Shown here: piece after piece, positions 6,162 through 15,340 of the stretch
Numbering within the stretch: the stretch's first letter is position 1
How the letters are laid out: every line of letters starts with the position of its first letter
Source of the DNA: Pseudomonadota bacterium
Lineage (GTDB): Bacteria > Pseudomonadota > Gammaproteobacteria > Xanthomonadales > Xanthomonadaceae
DNA length: 17,902 nucleotides
Assembly: GCA_023423605.1 (NCBI GenBank)
Contig: JAFAFF010000125.1
Span: forward strand, 1 to 17,902
Direction: 5' to 3'
Program-made: the position numbers and the translations under genes
The notes under the pieces: model-generated
What the model saw: the letters and a program-made list of their open reading frames with translations, nothing else
Told to the model about the DNA's origin: nothing
Database searches by the model: none

Positions 6162-7774
6162 TCGCTCATCTCCACATCGCCTGCGTTCTCGCATCTGCGC
6201 TGCAACGGGCACAGCCGGTCCAGCAGCGCCAGCGTCACGCCATTGCTCCATCCGAATCCATCCTGCAGGGGATATTCACCGCCACCACCACCACCGGCCG
6301 AACCATCCACCACGTACTTTTCCACCAGTTTCTGCTGGTCGTCGTACACCGCCTGCACGGTGCGCAGGAAGCGCGTTCCCAGCGTGCGTGCCAGCCGGTA
6401 CTGGCCATACTGCTGCAGGCCATCCACCGCCACCCACTGCAGTGGCGCCCAGCCGTTCGGTGCATCCCATTGCTGCCCCGTCACCACGGTGGTGGTCAAC
6501 AGGCCGCCCTGGCGCAGCAGGTGTGCTTCGGTCGCCTTGGCGGTACGTCTTGCCTGGCGGCGGGTCGCCACGTCCAGCCATAGCGGAAACAGTGCAGCCG
6601 CGGTCAGGGCGGGGCGGGTGTGGCCGGTGCGCAGATCGCGGTCCACATACCAGCCCTGCTGTTCGTCCCACAGCAGGCGGTTGATGGCCTGCCGGCGCGC
6701 ATCCGCCTGGCGTGCGAAATCCCGTCGTGCAGCGGCATCGCCCAGCGCATCGCTGGCCCGTGCCAGGGTTCTTTCCAGGTGGAACAGCAGGCTGTTCAGA
6801 TCCACCGGGATGATGTCCGTGGTGTGGATGCTGGCCAGCGTTCCTGCGTCGGCCAGCCAGCGCGAGCTGAAATCCCATCCTGATTCCGCGCCGGCGCGCA
6901 GGTCGCGATATACCTGCGATGGCGCGCGGTCGCGTGCCTGCGCCGCCGTCGCCAGGTCATCGGTCCACGACTCGGTACGCGGTACCGCGCGGGCATCCCA
7001 ATAGCGGTTGAGCACACTGCCATCGGCCAACCGCACCACGCGGGCCTCGGCGGCACCGGGTGCCAGGGTGTCGGCGCCACGCATCCAGAACGCATGCTCG
7101 GCGCGCAGCTGTGGCAGGTAACGCCGGTAGGCTTCATCGCCTTCATGGGTGGCCAGCAGGTCCACCATCAGGCTGAAGAATGGCGGCTGCGAACGGCTGA
7201 GGTAATACGTGCGGTTGCCGTTGGGAACATGGCCATGGGTATCGATCTGCCAGGCGAAGTTGTCCACCATGTCGCGCACCTGTTGCCAGCGTCCGCTGGA
7301 GGCCAATCCCAGCAGGGTGAAATAGCTGTCCCAGTAATACACTTCGCGGAAGCGACCGCCGGGCACCACATACGGTTTCGGCAGCGGAAGCAGCGATCCG
7401 TTCGGCGGCACGTGCGTTGTCTGGCGCGTCAGCACCGGCCACAGTTCTTCGATATGCGCGCGCAGGCTCTGGCCGGCGGCAGGCACGTAGGCCGGCACGT
7501 CGCCGGGTACATCGAAATTGGCGGCGACGAAGGTTTCCAGGCTGAAACCGGCCAGGGCTTGCTGCTGCCGCCAGGTGTCCAGCAACGGTTGCGGCTCGCG
7601 GCGTGGCACCGCATCGGCGAAGGTCTTCTGGTCCGCGAACAGGTGCGCGCCCTGCACCTGCTGGAACAAGGGCTGCATCTGCTGGTCGGGCGGCAAGGGC
7701 TCGGCAGCGGTTGCGATGCCGCCGCACAGCGACAACACCAGCAGCAGACCGGCGGAACGGATGCATGCGCGCAT
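6158..7774 (-). CDS. treA: Periplasmic trehalase (GH37)
   Basis: A 538-residue enzyme hydrolysing trehalose to two glucose molecules in the periplasm. Both trehalase signatures are present: PGGRFREVYYWDSYF (138-152) and QWDAPNGWAPLQ (about 435-446). The acid/base pair known from E. coli Tre37A is conserved in ESGWDFSSRW (Asp301) and GGGGEYPLQDGFGWSNG (Glu500). The N-terminus MRACIRSAGLLLVLSLCGG is a signal peptide, cut near residue 23 or 24, so this is the TreA rather than cytoplasmic TreF type. ATG 7774 is preferred over ATG 7780 because GAAGAC lies at better spacing; the open frame continues to 7855 without sense. Length compares with 565 residues in E. coli. A run of glycines comes from CCA/CCG repeats near 6290. 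The downstream NTF2-like gene overlaps by four bases. Confidence 0.93.
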   Translation of the reverse strand: MRACIRSAGLLLVLSLCGGIATAAEPLPPDQQMQPLFQQVQGAHLFADQKTFADAVPRREPQPLLDTWRQQQALAGFSLETFVAANFDVPGDVPAYVPAAGQSLRAHIEELWPVLTRQTTHVPPNGSLLPLPKPYVVPGGRFREVYYWDSYFTLLGLASSGRWQQVRDMVDNFAWQIDTHGHVPNGNRTYYLSRSQPPFFSLMVDLLATHEGDEAYRRYLPQLRAEHAFWMRGADTLAPGAAEARVVRLADGSVLNRYWDARAVPRTESWTDDLATAAQARDRAPSQVYRDLRAGAESGWDFSSRWLADAGTLASIHTTDIIPVDLNSLLFHLERTLARASDALGDAAARRDFARQADARRQAINRLLWDEQQGWYVDRDLRTGHTRPALTAAALFPLWLDVATRRQARRTAKATEAHLLRQGGLLTTTVVTGQQWDAPNGWAPLQWVAVDGLQQYGQYRLARTLGTRFLRTVQAVYDDQQKLVEKYVVDGSAGGGGGGEYPLQDGFGWSNGVTLALLDRLCPLQRRCENAGDVEMSE

Positions 7775-7876
7775 GGGCATGTCTTCGATGATGGACGTGC
7801 GCCCTACTGTAGTGAGCCGCATGTCAACGCGCGGTCCCGGTGGAGCCGGAGCCATGGCGCGTTGAAACGCCTGTAT

Positions 7877-8005
7877 TCAGCGCTGCCGGGGGCCGGAACG
7901 CTTCTGCACGATCCGCACCAGCCACCAGACCAGCAGTCCAAGGAAAAGCGGACTGGCAAGGAAGACCAGCAGGATCAACCAATGCCAGATGCTGAAACTG
8001 CCCAT
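7877..8005 (-). CDS. Small membrane protein with TatA-like N-terminus
   Basis: A 42-residue peptide, MGSFSIWHWLILLVFLASPL then FLGLLVWWLVRIVQKRSGPRQR. The first dozen residues closely resemble the start of xanthomonad TatA proteins (GSFSIWHWLIVL). The Phe-Gly hinge and amphipathic helix of TatA are absent; instead the hydrophobic stretch continues to a basic, cytoplasmic-type tail. ATG 8005 is chosen because AAGGA sits 8 bases upstream; the open frame reaches 8077 but that extension is not protein-like. It lies behind the divergent region facing the SDR gene and 102 bases upstream of trehalase on the same strand, so cotranscription with treA is possible. Function unknown. Confidence 0.7.
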   Translation of the reverse strand: MGSFSIWHWLILLVFLASPLFLGLLVWWLVRIVQKRSGPRQR

Positions 8006-8058
8006 GTTCCGGTCCTTGAAGAAGTTTCCCTGATCGTAGCAGCGGTGCGGCGGACAGG

Positions 8059-8083
8059 TGCCCGGCGTGAATGCCACCGGGCA
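8059..8083. repeat. 7-bp stem-loop in divergent intergenic region
   Basis: TGCCCGG (8059-8065) and CCGGGCA (8077-8083) around an 11-base loop. It lies between the divergently transcribed small membrane protein and the SDR gene, with no T-run. It could be a regulatory palindrome or a chance structure. Confidence 0.25.
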
Positions 8084-8185
8084 TGGAAATCAGCGCACCA
8101 GTCGCATCCGGGTGAACGTACTGTCACAGCTGCCTCACCCTGTTCCTGCGACCGTGGCAAGCCTCTTTCCCACAAGGAGGCAGGC

Positions 8186-8953
8186 ATGAACTTTGAATCG
8201 AAGACCGTCATCGTCACCGGCGCAGGCTCCGGGATCGGCGCGGCCACTGCACGCGCGTTCTCGAAGGCGGGCGCCAACGTTGTGCTGGCCGACCAGGATC
8301 CGGCGGAAGTCGCCGAACTTGCCGCTGCGCTGCCCAAGGAGCGCACGCTGGTACAGGAGGTCGATGTCAGCGATGGTGAACAGGTGCAGGCGCTGGTGGA
8401 TGCGACGGTGAAACGTTTTGGCGGCCTGGATGTGATCTACAACAACGCCGGCATCCTGGTGAAAGGCGCGCTGGAAAAGACCTCGCTGGATGACTGGAAC
8501 AGGATCATCGCGGTCAACCTGACCGGCGTGTTCCATGGCTGTCGTGCGGCATTGCCGGAACTGCGCAAGCGCAAGGGTTGCATCGTCAATACCGCATCGG
8601 TGTCGGGCTTGGCGGCCGATCGCGAAATGCCGGCCTACAACGCGGTGAAAGGGGCGGTCGCCAATCTTACCCGTGCACTGGCGATCGACAACGGCCGGCA
8701 TGGCGTACGCGTCAACGCGGTATGCCCGACCTTCACCCGTACCGGCATGACGGCGGAGATGGAGGAAGACAAGGCGACCGTGAAGACTTTCCTCGACCGC
8801 ATTCCGATGGGGCGGCTGGGCGAGCCGGAAGACATCGCCCGGGCGGTGCTGTTCCTGGCCAGCGATCAGGCCGGTTTCATCACCGGGGTAAACCTGCCGG
8901 TGGATGGTGGCGTCACCGCATCGAACGGACAACCCTTGTTCGAAGGCGCGTAA
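8186..8953 (+). CDS. SDR family NAD(P)-dependent oxidoreductase
   Basis: A 255-residue classical short-chain dehydrogenase, cytoplasmic, on a Rossmann fold. Visible motifs are TGAGSGIG (11-18) for cofactor binding, Asp36 at the end of the second strand (favours NAD over NADP), NNAG (86-89), the catalytic Ser138 in TASVSG, and Tyr151 and Lys155 in YNAVK. VNAVCPTFTRTGM and the C-terminal FITGVNLPVDGG are typical of the family. The start at 8186 has a very strong AAGGAGG site, although the frame is open far upstream through unrelated sequence. The gene appears monocistronic, with 65 bases before the lexA start. The substrate cannot be read from sequence; many such proteins are annotated as glucose or 3-oxoacyl dehydrogenases. 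Confidence 0.9.
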   Translation: MNFESKTVIVTGAGSGIGAATARAFSKAGANVVLADQDPAEVAELAAALPKERTLVQEVDVSDGEQVQALVDATVKRFGGLDVIYNNAGILVKGALEKTSLDDWNRIIAVNLTGVFHGCRAALPELRKRKGCIVNTASVSGLAADREMPAYNAVKGAVANLTRALAIDNGRHGVRVNAVCPTFTRTGMTAEMEEDKATVKTFLDRIPMGRLGEPEDIARAVLFLASDQAGFITGVNLPVDGGVTASNGQPLFEGA

Positions 8954-9000
8954 GCAGAGAGTTACCTGAACCACCAGGCTGTCGCTTTTCTGCAAGCGTG

Positions 9001-9018
9001 GGTGTACAAATGTACACC
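9001..9018. promoter_or_regulatory. LexA2 operator (SOS box) overlapping the -10 region
   Basis: GGTGTACAAATGTACACC is a perfect palindrome with 8-bp arms and a 2-base centre. It contains TGTACAAATGTACA, the form I associate with LexA2-type proteins in Xanthomonas. TACAAA inside it (9005-9010) resembles a -10 box, so LexA2 bound here would block RNA polymerase. The palindrome ends one base before the ATG at 9019. A -35 element at about 8982-8987 (TCGCTT) is weak. Confidence 0.85.
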
Positions 9019-9624
9019 ATGGATTCCATCGACCTCCCTCCTCAACGTGCCGCGGTGCTGGCCTGGGTGCGACAGGCGCTTGCTTCAGGCCAGTCGCCCA
9101 GCTTGGCCGACATCGCCAATGCCTTCGGTTTTGCTTCGCGCAATGCCGCGCAGAAACATGTGCAGGCCTTGCTGGATGCCGGTTTGCTGGAGCAGGCGGC
9201 GGGCCGCAAGCGCGGCCTGCGGCTGCCGGGCGGCACGGCCGAACTGCTGCCGCTGGCGGTGCTGGGACGGGTAGCGGCCGGCCAGCCCATCGGCGCGGAT
9301 ATCGGCCTGGACCAGCAGCTGTGGCTGGACCGCCGGATGTTTTCGCCGCGGCCGGACTACCTGCTGAAAGTGCAGGGCGATTCGATGATCGACGATGGCA
9401 TCCTCGATGGTGACCTGGTCGGCGTGCACCGCACATCCAGCGCACGCGACGGGCAGACGGTGGTGGCGCGCATCGATGGTGAACTGACCATCAAGCGCTT
9501 GCAGCAGACTGCCGGCAGCCTGCGCCTGCTGCCACGCAATCCGGCGCATGCGCCGATCGAGATCGCTCCCGGACAGGATTTCGCCGTGGAAGGCGTGTAC
9601 TGCGGCCTGGTGCGGCAGGGTTGA
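9019..9624 (+). CDS. lexA: LexA repressor (LexA2 type)
   Basis: A 201-residue SOS repressor. The winged-helix DNA-binding domain covers about residues 8-70 (SPSLADIANAFGFASRNAAQ). The self-cleavage bond is Ala87-Gly88 in GRVAAGQP. The S24-type protease dyad is Ser122 in GDSM and Lys159 in ELTIKRL. RecA filaments on single-stranded DNA trigger the cleavage. It heads the imuA-imuB-dnaE2 operon, with imuA starting one base after its stop. The recognition part differs from the usual LexA1, in keeping with the GTAC-type operator. ATG 9019 lies directly next to the operator. An in-frame ATG at 9010 inside the operator would add MYT but seems less likely. No ribosome site precedes either, which suggests a leaderless message. 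Confidence 0.94.
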   Translation: MDSIDLPPQRAAVLAWVRQALASGQSPSLADIANAFGFASRNAAQKHVQALLDAGLLEQAAGRKRGLRLPGGTAELLPLAVLGRVAAGQPIGADIGLDQQLWLDRRMFSPRPDYLLKVQGDSMIDDGILDGDLVGVHRTSSARDGQTVVARIDGELTIKRLQQTAGSLRLLPRNPAHAPIEIAPGQDFAVEGVYCGLVRQG

Positions 9625-9625
9625 G

Positions 9626-10249
9626 ATGAACGTCGCGCCGGACCTGCAGCAGCTGTTGGCCAGCCAGACCCTGTGGCATGCCGGACGTGGCAGCGCATCG
9701 GGCGTGGCCGGCGAGCCCACCGGGCATGCCGCGCTGGATGCGCTGCTGCCCCAGGGCGGGTGGCCGCGTCGGGCGCTGACCGAACTGCTTCTGCCGGTGG
9801 ATGGAACAGGTGAACTGCAGTTGCTGCTGCCCACGCTGGCGCGCCTCAGCCGCTCCGGTGCCGCCGTGGCGGTGATCGCGCCACCCTATATTCCGTATGC
9901 GCCGGCCTGGCAGGCGGCAGGCGTGGCATTGGAGCAGCTGCAGTTCATCGATGCCTCGCCTCGTGATGCATTGTGGGCGTTTGAACAGTGCCTGCGCAGT
10001 GGTGCCTGCGCGGCCGTGCTGGGCTGGCCCCGGCAGGCCGATGCACAGGCATTGCGCCGCCTGCAGGTGGCTGCCGACAGCGGGCACTGCCTGGGCTTTG
10101 CCGTGCGCGAGCGGCGGCACGCGGGCAACCCTTCGCCTGCCGCGCTGCGCCTGGAAGCGATACGGCAGGGGGATTGCACCCAGTGGCAGGTACGCAAGTG
10201 CCGCGGTGGTCCCGCACCGGCGCAGCTCTTTGCGATGAGGGCCGGGTGA
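9626..10249 (+). CDS. imuA: ImuA, translesion synthesis accessory protein
   Basis: A 207-residue member of the ImuA/RecA-like group in the SOS mutagenesis cassette. The N-terminal part PTGHAALDALLPQGGWPRRALTELL aligns in pattern with the start of the RecA core (LDxxLPxGGxPRG...E). A standard Walker A motif GxxxxGK[ST] is not evident, as in other ImuA proteins. ImuA is thought to interact with ImuB and RecA and to help DnaE2 reach damaged templates. The ATG lies one base after the lexA stop codon (TGAgATG), so coupled translation is likely. The order lexA-imuA-imuB-dnaE2 leaves little doubt about identity, although the protein sequence itself is weakly conserved. Confidence 0.9.
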   Translation: MNVAPDLQQLLASQTLWHAGRGSASGVAGEPTGHAALDALLPQGGWPRRALTELLLPVDGTGELQLLLPTLARLSRSGAAVAVIAPPYIPYAPAWQAAGVALEQLQFIDASPRDALWAFEQCLRSGACAAVLGWPRQADAQALRRLQVAADSGHCLGFAVRERRHAGNPSPAALRLEAIRQGDCTQWQVRKCRGGPAPAQLFAMRAG

Positions 10250-10258
10250 GGCGCGCCG

Positions 10259-11677
10259 ATGCTCTGGGCCTGTGTCGCACTGCCGCAGCTGGCGCTGGAT
10301 GCCGTCCTTCGCCGTCATCCTGATCCGGACACGCCGCTGGCGCTGGTCGGTGGCCCGGCGCAGCTGCGCACCCTGCATGCGGTGAATGCGGCCGCCGCCG
10401 CTGCCGGGTTGCAGGCGGGCATGCGCCTGACCGCGGCACTGGCCCTGCTGCCGGATTTCCAGAAGGTGGAACACGATGCGCAGGCCGAGCCGCGCTGGCA
10501 GCGTTTCCTGGCGGGCTGGGCCTACCGCCACAGCTCGCTGGTCAGCGCGCAGTGGCCGCGTTGCATCCTGCTGGAAGTGCGCGCCAGCTTCCGCCTGCTG
10601 GGGCCGTGGACAGTGCTGCAGGCGCGCCTGCGCGAAGAACTGCAGTCGCTGGGTTTCCAGCATCGCATCGCACTGGCACCGACACCGCGTGCAGCCATGG
10701 TGCTGGCAGGGCTGCGCGATGGCATGGCGGTGGATGAACTGCCGGCCCTGCATGACCTGCTGGACCGCGTGCCGGTGCGCCGTGCCCGGCTGCCGGACGA
10801 CACCGGGCAGCGGCTGTGGCAGATGGGCATCGCCGACCTGCGCGCGCTGCGTGCACTGCCGCGCGACGGCCTGCGCCGACGCTTCGGCCTGCCCCTACTG
10901 GAGCACCTGGACCGTCTGTATGGTGATGTGGATGAGCCGTTGGCCTGGTATGCGCCGCCGGACCACTTCGATTCCCGCGTGGAACTGGGGTACGAAGTGG
11001 AAAACCACATGGCGCTGCTGTTCCCGCTGCGCCGGCTCATCGGCGACCTGTGCACCTGCCTGAGCATCCGCGACGGCGGCGTGCAGCGCTTCGTGCTGCG
11101 GCTGGAACATGAGCAGGGCCATACCAACGTGGACGTAGGGCTGCTGGCCGCCGAACGCGATGCGGCATTGCTGTTCGAACTCACCCGCAACCGCCTGGAG
11201 CGCACGAGCATCGACCAGCCCGTGGTGGCCGTGCGCCTGCTGGCCCGTGAACTACCGGCCTTCGTGCCTGCCAGTCGCGATCTGTTCGATATCCGCAACC
11301 AGCAGCAGTTGCCATGGCCGCAACTGCGCGAACGGTTGCGCGCGCGGCTGGGCGATGCATCGGTCTACCGCGTGGCACCGGCGGGCGATCCACGTCCGGA
11401 ACGTGCCTGGCTGCGCGTGGAAGCTGATGGCGTGGCGATTCCCAAGGCCCCCCGGCGCCCGCCGCGCCCCGCCTGGCTGCTGCCGGCGCCCGTTCCCCTG
11501 CGTGATCCACGCGCACGCATCGTGTCCGGGCCGGAGCGCCTGGAAAGCGGCTGGTGGGATGGCCAGGACGCGCGTCGCGATTACTACGTGCTGGAAACCC
11601 GCCATGGGCAGCATGCCTGGGCGTTCGCGGCCCCGGGCCGGCAGGGCGACTGGATGCTGCATGGATGGTTCGCATGA
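10259..11677 (+). CDS. imuB: ImuB, inactive Y-family polymerase-like protein
   Basis: A 472-residue homologue of Y-family DNA polymerases that acts as a scaffold and not as an enzyme. The start [19 protein letters not shown] replaces the first catalytic Asp region of Pol IV (hhhDxDxF). The second acidic site (SxDE) is also lost: [19 protein letters not shown]. The HhH-like part [19 protein letters not shown] lies near residues 185-205. After residue 340 a C-terminal ImuB tail contains QQQLPWPQL, a candidate beta-clamp binding motif. ImuB is known to bind the clamp and to recruit DnaE2. It starts 9 bases after imuA and overlaps dnaE2 by four bases (ATGA). Length fits the family. Confidence 0.93.
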   Translation: MLWACVALPQLALDAVLRRHPDPDTPLALVGGPAQLRTLHAVNAAAAAAGLQAGMRLTAALALLPDFQKVEHDAQAEPRWQRFLAGWAYRHSSLVSAQWPRCILLEVRASFRLLGPWTVLQARLREELQSLGFQHRIALAPTPRAAMVLAGLRDGMAVDELPALHDLLDRVPVRRARLPDDTGQRLWQMGIADLRALRALPRDGLRRRFGLPLLEHLDRLYGDVDEPLAWYAPPDHFDSRVELGYEVENHMALLFPLRRLIGDLCTCLSIRDGGVQRFVLRLEHEQGHTNVDVGLLAAERDAALLFELTRNRLERTSIDQPVVAVRLLARELPAFVPASRDLFDIRNQQQLPWPQLRERLRARLGDASVYRVAPAGDPRPERAWLRVEADGVAIPKAPRRPPRPAWLLPAPVPLRDPRARIVSGPERLESGWWDGQDARRDYYVLETRHGQHAWAFAAPGRQGDWMLHGWFA

Positions 11678-14600
11678 GCTGCGAAGAATCACGCATCGAG
11701 TCGCCCGGTGGGCGCATGCCACGTGCCTGGGAAACCGCGCAGCGGTTGGCGGCCGCCAACGATGACGTGGTGGACGAACAGGATCTGCCCGCCTATGCCG
11801 AGCTGCATTGCCTGTCCGATTTTTCATTCCTGCGCGGTGCCGCCAGCGCCGAGGCGCTGTTCGCGCGTGCACAGCAATGCGGTTATGAAGCACTGGCGAT
11901 CACCGATGAGTGTTCGCTGGCCGGCATCGTGCGTGCACTGGAAGCCTCGCGCGCGACCGGCCTGGCGTTGATCGTCGGCAGCGAGTTCACGCTGGAATGC
12001 GGCCTGAAACTGGTGTTGCTGGTGGAAACCCATGCCGGTTACGTACACCTGTGCGAACTGATCACCAGCGGTCGCCGTGCTGCGCAGAAGGGCCGGTACC
12101 GGCTGTCGCGACAGGATGTGGAGCGCGTGCTGGACACTGCCGATGGTGAAGCGTCGGGTCTGTTCGCCCTGTGGGTGCCCGGCCCGCAGCCGGATGCTGC
12201 GCAGGCGCACTGGATGCAGCAGGTGTTTCCGCGACGTACATGGCTGGCGGTGCACCTGCACCGGGAACAGGACGATGCGGCCTGGCTGGCGCAGTTGCTG
12301 GAACTGTCCAGGCAATTGGGAATTGATGCACTGGCCTGTGGCGACGTTCACATGGACGTGCGTCGCCGCCGCATCCTGCAGGACACCATGACCGCCATCC
12401 GCCATGGCCTGCCCCTGGCCGAATGCGGGGCGCACCTGTTCCGCAATGGCGAGCGCCACCTGCGCAGCCGACGCGCGCTGGGCAATATCCATCCGCCGGT
12501 GCTGCTACGGAACGCGGTGCAGCTGGCGCGGCGCTGCCATTTCCGCATGGAACAGGTGCAGTACCACTACCCGGCCGAACTGGTGCCTGGCGGCCATACG
12601 CCCAGCAGCTGGCTGCGTGAGCTCACCCTGCGTGGCATGCGCGAGCACTGGCCGGAGGGCACGCCCGAAGACGTGGCCAGACGGATCGATGAGGAACTGG
12701 CGCTGATCGCGAAGCTGGAATACGAGGCCTTCTTCCTTACCGTGGAAGACATCGTGCGTTTCGCGAAATCGCGCGGCATCCTCTGCCAGGGGCGTGGTTC
12801 ATCGGCCAATTCGGCGGTGTGCTTCGCGCTGGGAATCACGGTGGTCAACCCGGCCGAGAGTCGCCTGCTGATGGCGCGCTTCCTGTCCGAACAACGCAAC
12901 GAGCCACCCGACATCGACGTGGATTTCGAGCACGAGCGGCGTGAGGAAGTGCTGCAGTACGTGTACGGGAAATATGGACGCGAACGCGCGGCGCTGGCGG
13001 CCACGGTGATCCGTTATCGAGGCAAGAGCGCGGTGCGCGATGTCGGCAAGGCCTTCGGGCTGCCGCCGGACCAGGTCGCGTTGCTGGCCGAATGCCATGG
13101 CTGGGGGAACGGTGAAACACCGATGGAGCAGCGCCTGGCCGAGGCCGGATTCGACGCCGGCAATCCGTTGCTGCGGCAGGTGCTGGAGGTAAGCGGACAG
13201 CTGCGTGGCCATCCACGGCACCTGTCGCAGCACGTAGGCGGTTTCGTCATCAACGGCGCGCCGTTGAGCACGGTGGTGCCGGTGGAAAACGCCGCCATGG
13301 ACGACCGCACCATCATCCAGTGGGACAAGGACGATCTGGAAACCATGCGGATGCTCAAGGTCGATTGCCTGGCCCTGGGCATGCTGACCTGCATCCGCAA
13401 GGCGATCGAGCTGGTGGAGCGGCATCGCGGTCATCGCATCGATATCGCGCGCTTGCCGACCGACGACAGGGATACGTTCGCGATGATCCAGCTCGCCGAT
13501 ACGGTGGGTGTGTTCCAGATTGAATCGCGCGCGCAGATGACGATGCTGCCGCGGCTGAAACCGAAGCGTTTCTACGATCTGGTGATCCAGGTGGCGATCG
13601 TGCGGCCCGGGCCGATCCAGGGCGGTATGGTGCATCCGTTCCTGCGCCGCCGGCAGGGCCAGGAGCCGGTCACCTATCCCTCCGAAGGCATCGAAGGAAT
13701 TCTTGGAAATACGCTGGGCATTCCGCTGTTCCAGGAACAGGTGATGGAGCTGGTGATGCATGCGGGGTACACGCCGGACGAGGCCGATCAGTTGCGGCGT
13801 TCGATGGCGGCCTGGCGCAGCGGGGGGGATATGGACAGCCATCGCGAACGTATCCGCGAAAAGATGAAGGGCAAGGGTTATGCGGATGAGTTCATCGAAC
13901 AGATCTTCGAACAGATCAAGGGTTTCGGTGCCTACGGCTTCCCGCAGAGTCATGCGGCATCCTTCGCCAAACTGGTCTATATCAGCTGCTACCTGAAGCG
14001 GCATGAGCCTGCCGCATTCGCCTGCGCCCTGCTCAACGCCCAACCGATGGGCTTCTATTCGGCCAGCCAGATCGTGCAGGACGCACGACGCGGTAGCCGC
14101 GAGCGCGCAGGCGTGGACGTGTTGCCGGTGGATGTCTGCATCAGCGACTGGGACAACACGCTGGAAGGTGGCAATGCCGATACGCAGCCAGCCATCCGCC
14201 TGGGACTGCGGCAACTGGCGGGCTGCAGCGAAACGGCGGCGCGCGCGATCGTGGCCGCGCGGGCGCAGCGCCCCTTCAGCGATGTCGCCGACCTGTGCCG
14301 ACGCGCGCGACTGGAGGGCAAGGTCCGGCAGGCACTTGCCGATGGCGGCGCGCTGTCGGCGCTGGCCGGCAACCGCAATGCCGCGCGCTGGGCGGTGGCC
14401 GGCATCGAGCAGGCGGTTCCGTTGTTGCCCGGCAGCCCGGCCGAGGACGCCGTGGTGCTGCCAGCGCCCGTTGCGGCCGAAGAAATGCTGTCCGATTATC
14501 GCATGAGTGGCCTCACCCTGGGGCCTCATCCCCTGGCGCTGCTGCGGCCACAGCTGCAGCGCGAGCGCGCGCTGGATTCGCGCCAGCTGCGTGGGTTGCC

Positions 14601-14889
14601 GCATGGGCGGGGCGTGCACACCATCGGCCTGGTCACCCAGCGGCAGCGACCGGGGACCGCCCACGGCACCATCTTCGTCACGCTGGAAGACGAATACGGC
14701 ATGGTCAACGTCGTGGTCTGGTCGCATCTTGCGCTGCGTCGGCGCAAGGCCCTGCTCGGATCGCGGTTGCTGGGGGTACGCGGGCGCTGGGAATGCGTGG
14801 ATGGCGTACAGCACCTGATTGCCGGCGACCTGCGTGATTACAGCCATCTGCTGCAGGGCCTGAGCGCGCCCTCGCGCGATTTCCGCTAG
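11674..14889 (+). CDS. dnaE2: Error-prone DNA polymerase DnaE2
   Basis: A 1071-residue C-family polymerase that extends DNA past lesions during the SOS response. The N-terminal PHP domain begins with [14 protein letters not shown] (His45). The polymerase core holds the acidic cluster PPDIDVDF (Asp413, 415 and 417), [17 protein letters not shown] just before it, and [14 protein letters not shown] further on. [20 protein letters not shown] is also characteristic. A helix-hairpin-helix ([20 protein letters not shown]) lies near 845-870, and a C-terminal OB fold ([19 protein letters not shown]) covers about 975-1060. DnaE2 lacks an exonuclease partner site, so it is mutagenic. ATG 11674 overlaps the imuB stop; longer open frame to 11554 lies inside imuB. 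Last gene of the lexA operon. Confidence 0.96.
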   Translation: MSCEESRIESPGGRMPRAWETAQRLAAANDDVVDEQDLPAYAELHCLSDFSFLRGAASAEALFARAQQCGYEALAITDECSLAGIVRALEASRATGLALIVGSEFTLECGLKLVLLVETHAGYVHLCELITSGRRAAQKGRYRLSRQDVERVLDTADGEASGLFALWVPGPQPDAAQAHWMQQVFPRRTWLAVHLHREQDDAAWLAQLLELSRQLGIDALACGDVHMDVRRRRILQDTMTAIRHGLPLAECGAHLFRNGERHLRSRRALGNIHPPVLLRNAVQLARRCHFRMEQVQYHYPAELVPGGHTPSSWLRELTLRGMREHWPEGTPEDVARRIDEELALIAKLEYEAFFLTVEDIVRFAKSRGILCQGRGSSANSAVCFALGITVVNPAESRLLMARFLSEQRNEPPDIDVDFEHERREEVLQYVYGKYGRERAALAATVIRYRGKSAVRDVGKAFGLPPDQVALLAECHGWGNGETPMEQRLAEAGFDAGNPLLRQVLEVSGQLRGHPRHLSQHVGGFVINGAPLSTVVPVENAAMDDRTIIQWDKDDLETMRMLKVDCLALGMLTCIRKAIELVERHRGHRIDIARLPTDDRDTFAMIQLADTVGVFQIESRAQMTMLPRLKPKRFYDLVIQVAIVRPGPIQGGMVHPFLRRRQGQEPVTYPSEGIEGILGNTLGIPLFQEQVMELVMHAGYTPDEADQLRRSMAAWRSGGDMDSHRERIREKMKGKGYADEFIEQIFEQIKGFGAYGFPQSHAASFAKLVYISCYLKRHEPAAFACALLNAQPMGFYSASQIVQDARRGSRERAGVDVLPVDVCISDWDNTLEGGNADTQPAIRLGLRQLAGCSETAARAIVAARAQRPFSDVADLCRRARLEGKVRQALADGGALSALAGNRNAARWAVAGIEQAVPLLPGSPAEDAVVLPAPVAAEEMLSDYRMSGLTLGPHPLALLRPQLQRERALDSRQLRGLPHGRGVHTIGLVTQRQRPGTAHGTIFVTLEDEYGMVNVVVWSHLALRRRKALLGSRLLGVRGRWECVDGVQHLIAGDLRDYSHLLQGLSAPSRDFR

Positions 14890-14918
14890 CTGCCGTCATC
14901 GCGGTGGGCCAGGCAATC

Positions 14919-15012
14919 CCGGTGAGTGACGCCCCCGGTGAGTGACGCCCCCGGTGGGTGACGACCCGGTAGACACCGCCCCCGATGGGTACCGACCCCG
15001 GTGGGTGACGAC
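14919..15012. repeat. Degenerate 16-bp tandem repeat array
   Basis: Six units start at 14919, 14935, 14951, 14966, 14982 and 14998. The first two are identical (CCGGTGAGTGACGCCC). The others vary, for example CCGGTGGGTGACGACC in the sixth. The spacing is 16 bases except for one 15-base step. The array lies 30 bases after the dnaE2 stop codon in non-coding DNA, and its last unit forms the left arm of the stem-loop at 15005-15025. Confidence 0.75.
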
Positions 15013-15025
15013 CGTTGGTCGTCAC
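15005..15025. repeat. Perfect 9-bp stem-loop, REP-like
   Basis: GTGACGACC, loop GTT, GGTCGTCAC. It is preceded by GGTGG and resembles the GTAG-headed REP hairpins (SMAG elements) described in Stenotrophomonas maltophilia, with GTGG in place of GTAG. There is no T-run, so it could protect or terminate the dnaE2 transcript only by other means. Family membership is inferred from memory of the motif. Confidence 0.55.
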
Positions 15026-15166
15026 GACATGCCCCTGCCAGCCATGACAAACCCCTGCCTGCCGCATCCCGCCACGCGCGGGACACGATTTTACGGTAGG
15101 GTGCGCAGTCCTCCCGCCAAGGGGAGCCGCTGGTTCGGGGCTGGGAGGATCGTCAACGGAGGCTGC

Positions 15167-15340
15167 ATGAGCAAGTCCGCTTCATTGGAAAACACACCCG
15201 GTCCGGTGGTGCTGCCCACCCCGGAAGTGCAACAGGCGCAGCAACTGCTTGCCCGCCAGCAACTGCTGGTGGCGATGGACCGCGCCCGCCATGCCGCCAG
15301 CGCCAGCCTGGCCGGCCATGAGCCGGTTCCGCAGGAATAA
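15167..15340 (+). CDS. Small hypothetical protein, 57 residues
   Basis: The start at ATG 15167 has a good GGAGG site (15158-15162). The product, beginning MSKSASLENTPGPVVLPTPE, continues with a Gln/Leu/Ala-rich segment VQQAQQLLARQQLLVAMDRA that should form an amphipathic helix at about residues 20-48. There is no signal peptide or membrane segment. Codon use matches the neighbours. The frame is open upstream to 14942 through the tandem repeats, but those codons are not credible. It stands alone between the SOS operon and the mdoH region, so the context gives no functional hint. I do not recognise a family. Confidence 0.65.
   Translation: MSKSASLENTPGPVVLPTPEVQQAQQLLARQQLLVAMDRARHAASASLAGHEPVPQE

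Noticed and set aside
5682..7004. 440-codon + strand frame opposite trehalase
   Set aside because: Opposite a gene with both trehalase signatures and catalytic residues; Ser/Arg/Pro-rich shadow.
7094..8185. Long N-terminal extension of the SDR frame
   Set aside because: It is antisense to trehalase and the small membrane gene; the AAGGAGG site and Rossmann motif place the start at 8186.
12799..14847. 682-codon open frame on the - strand opposite dnaE2
   Set aside because: Antisense of a clearly conserved polymerase; no domain pattern of its own.
14919..15012. CRISPR-like reading of the tandem repeats
   Set aside because: Units are 16 bp, contiguous and degenerate with no spacers; no cas genes are present.
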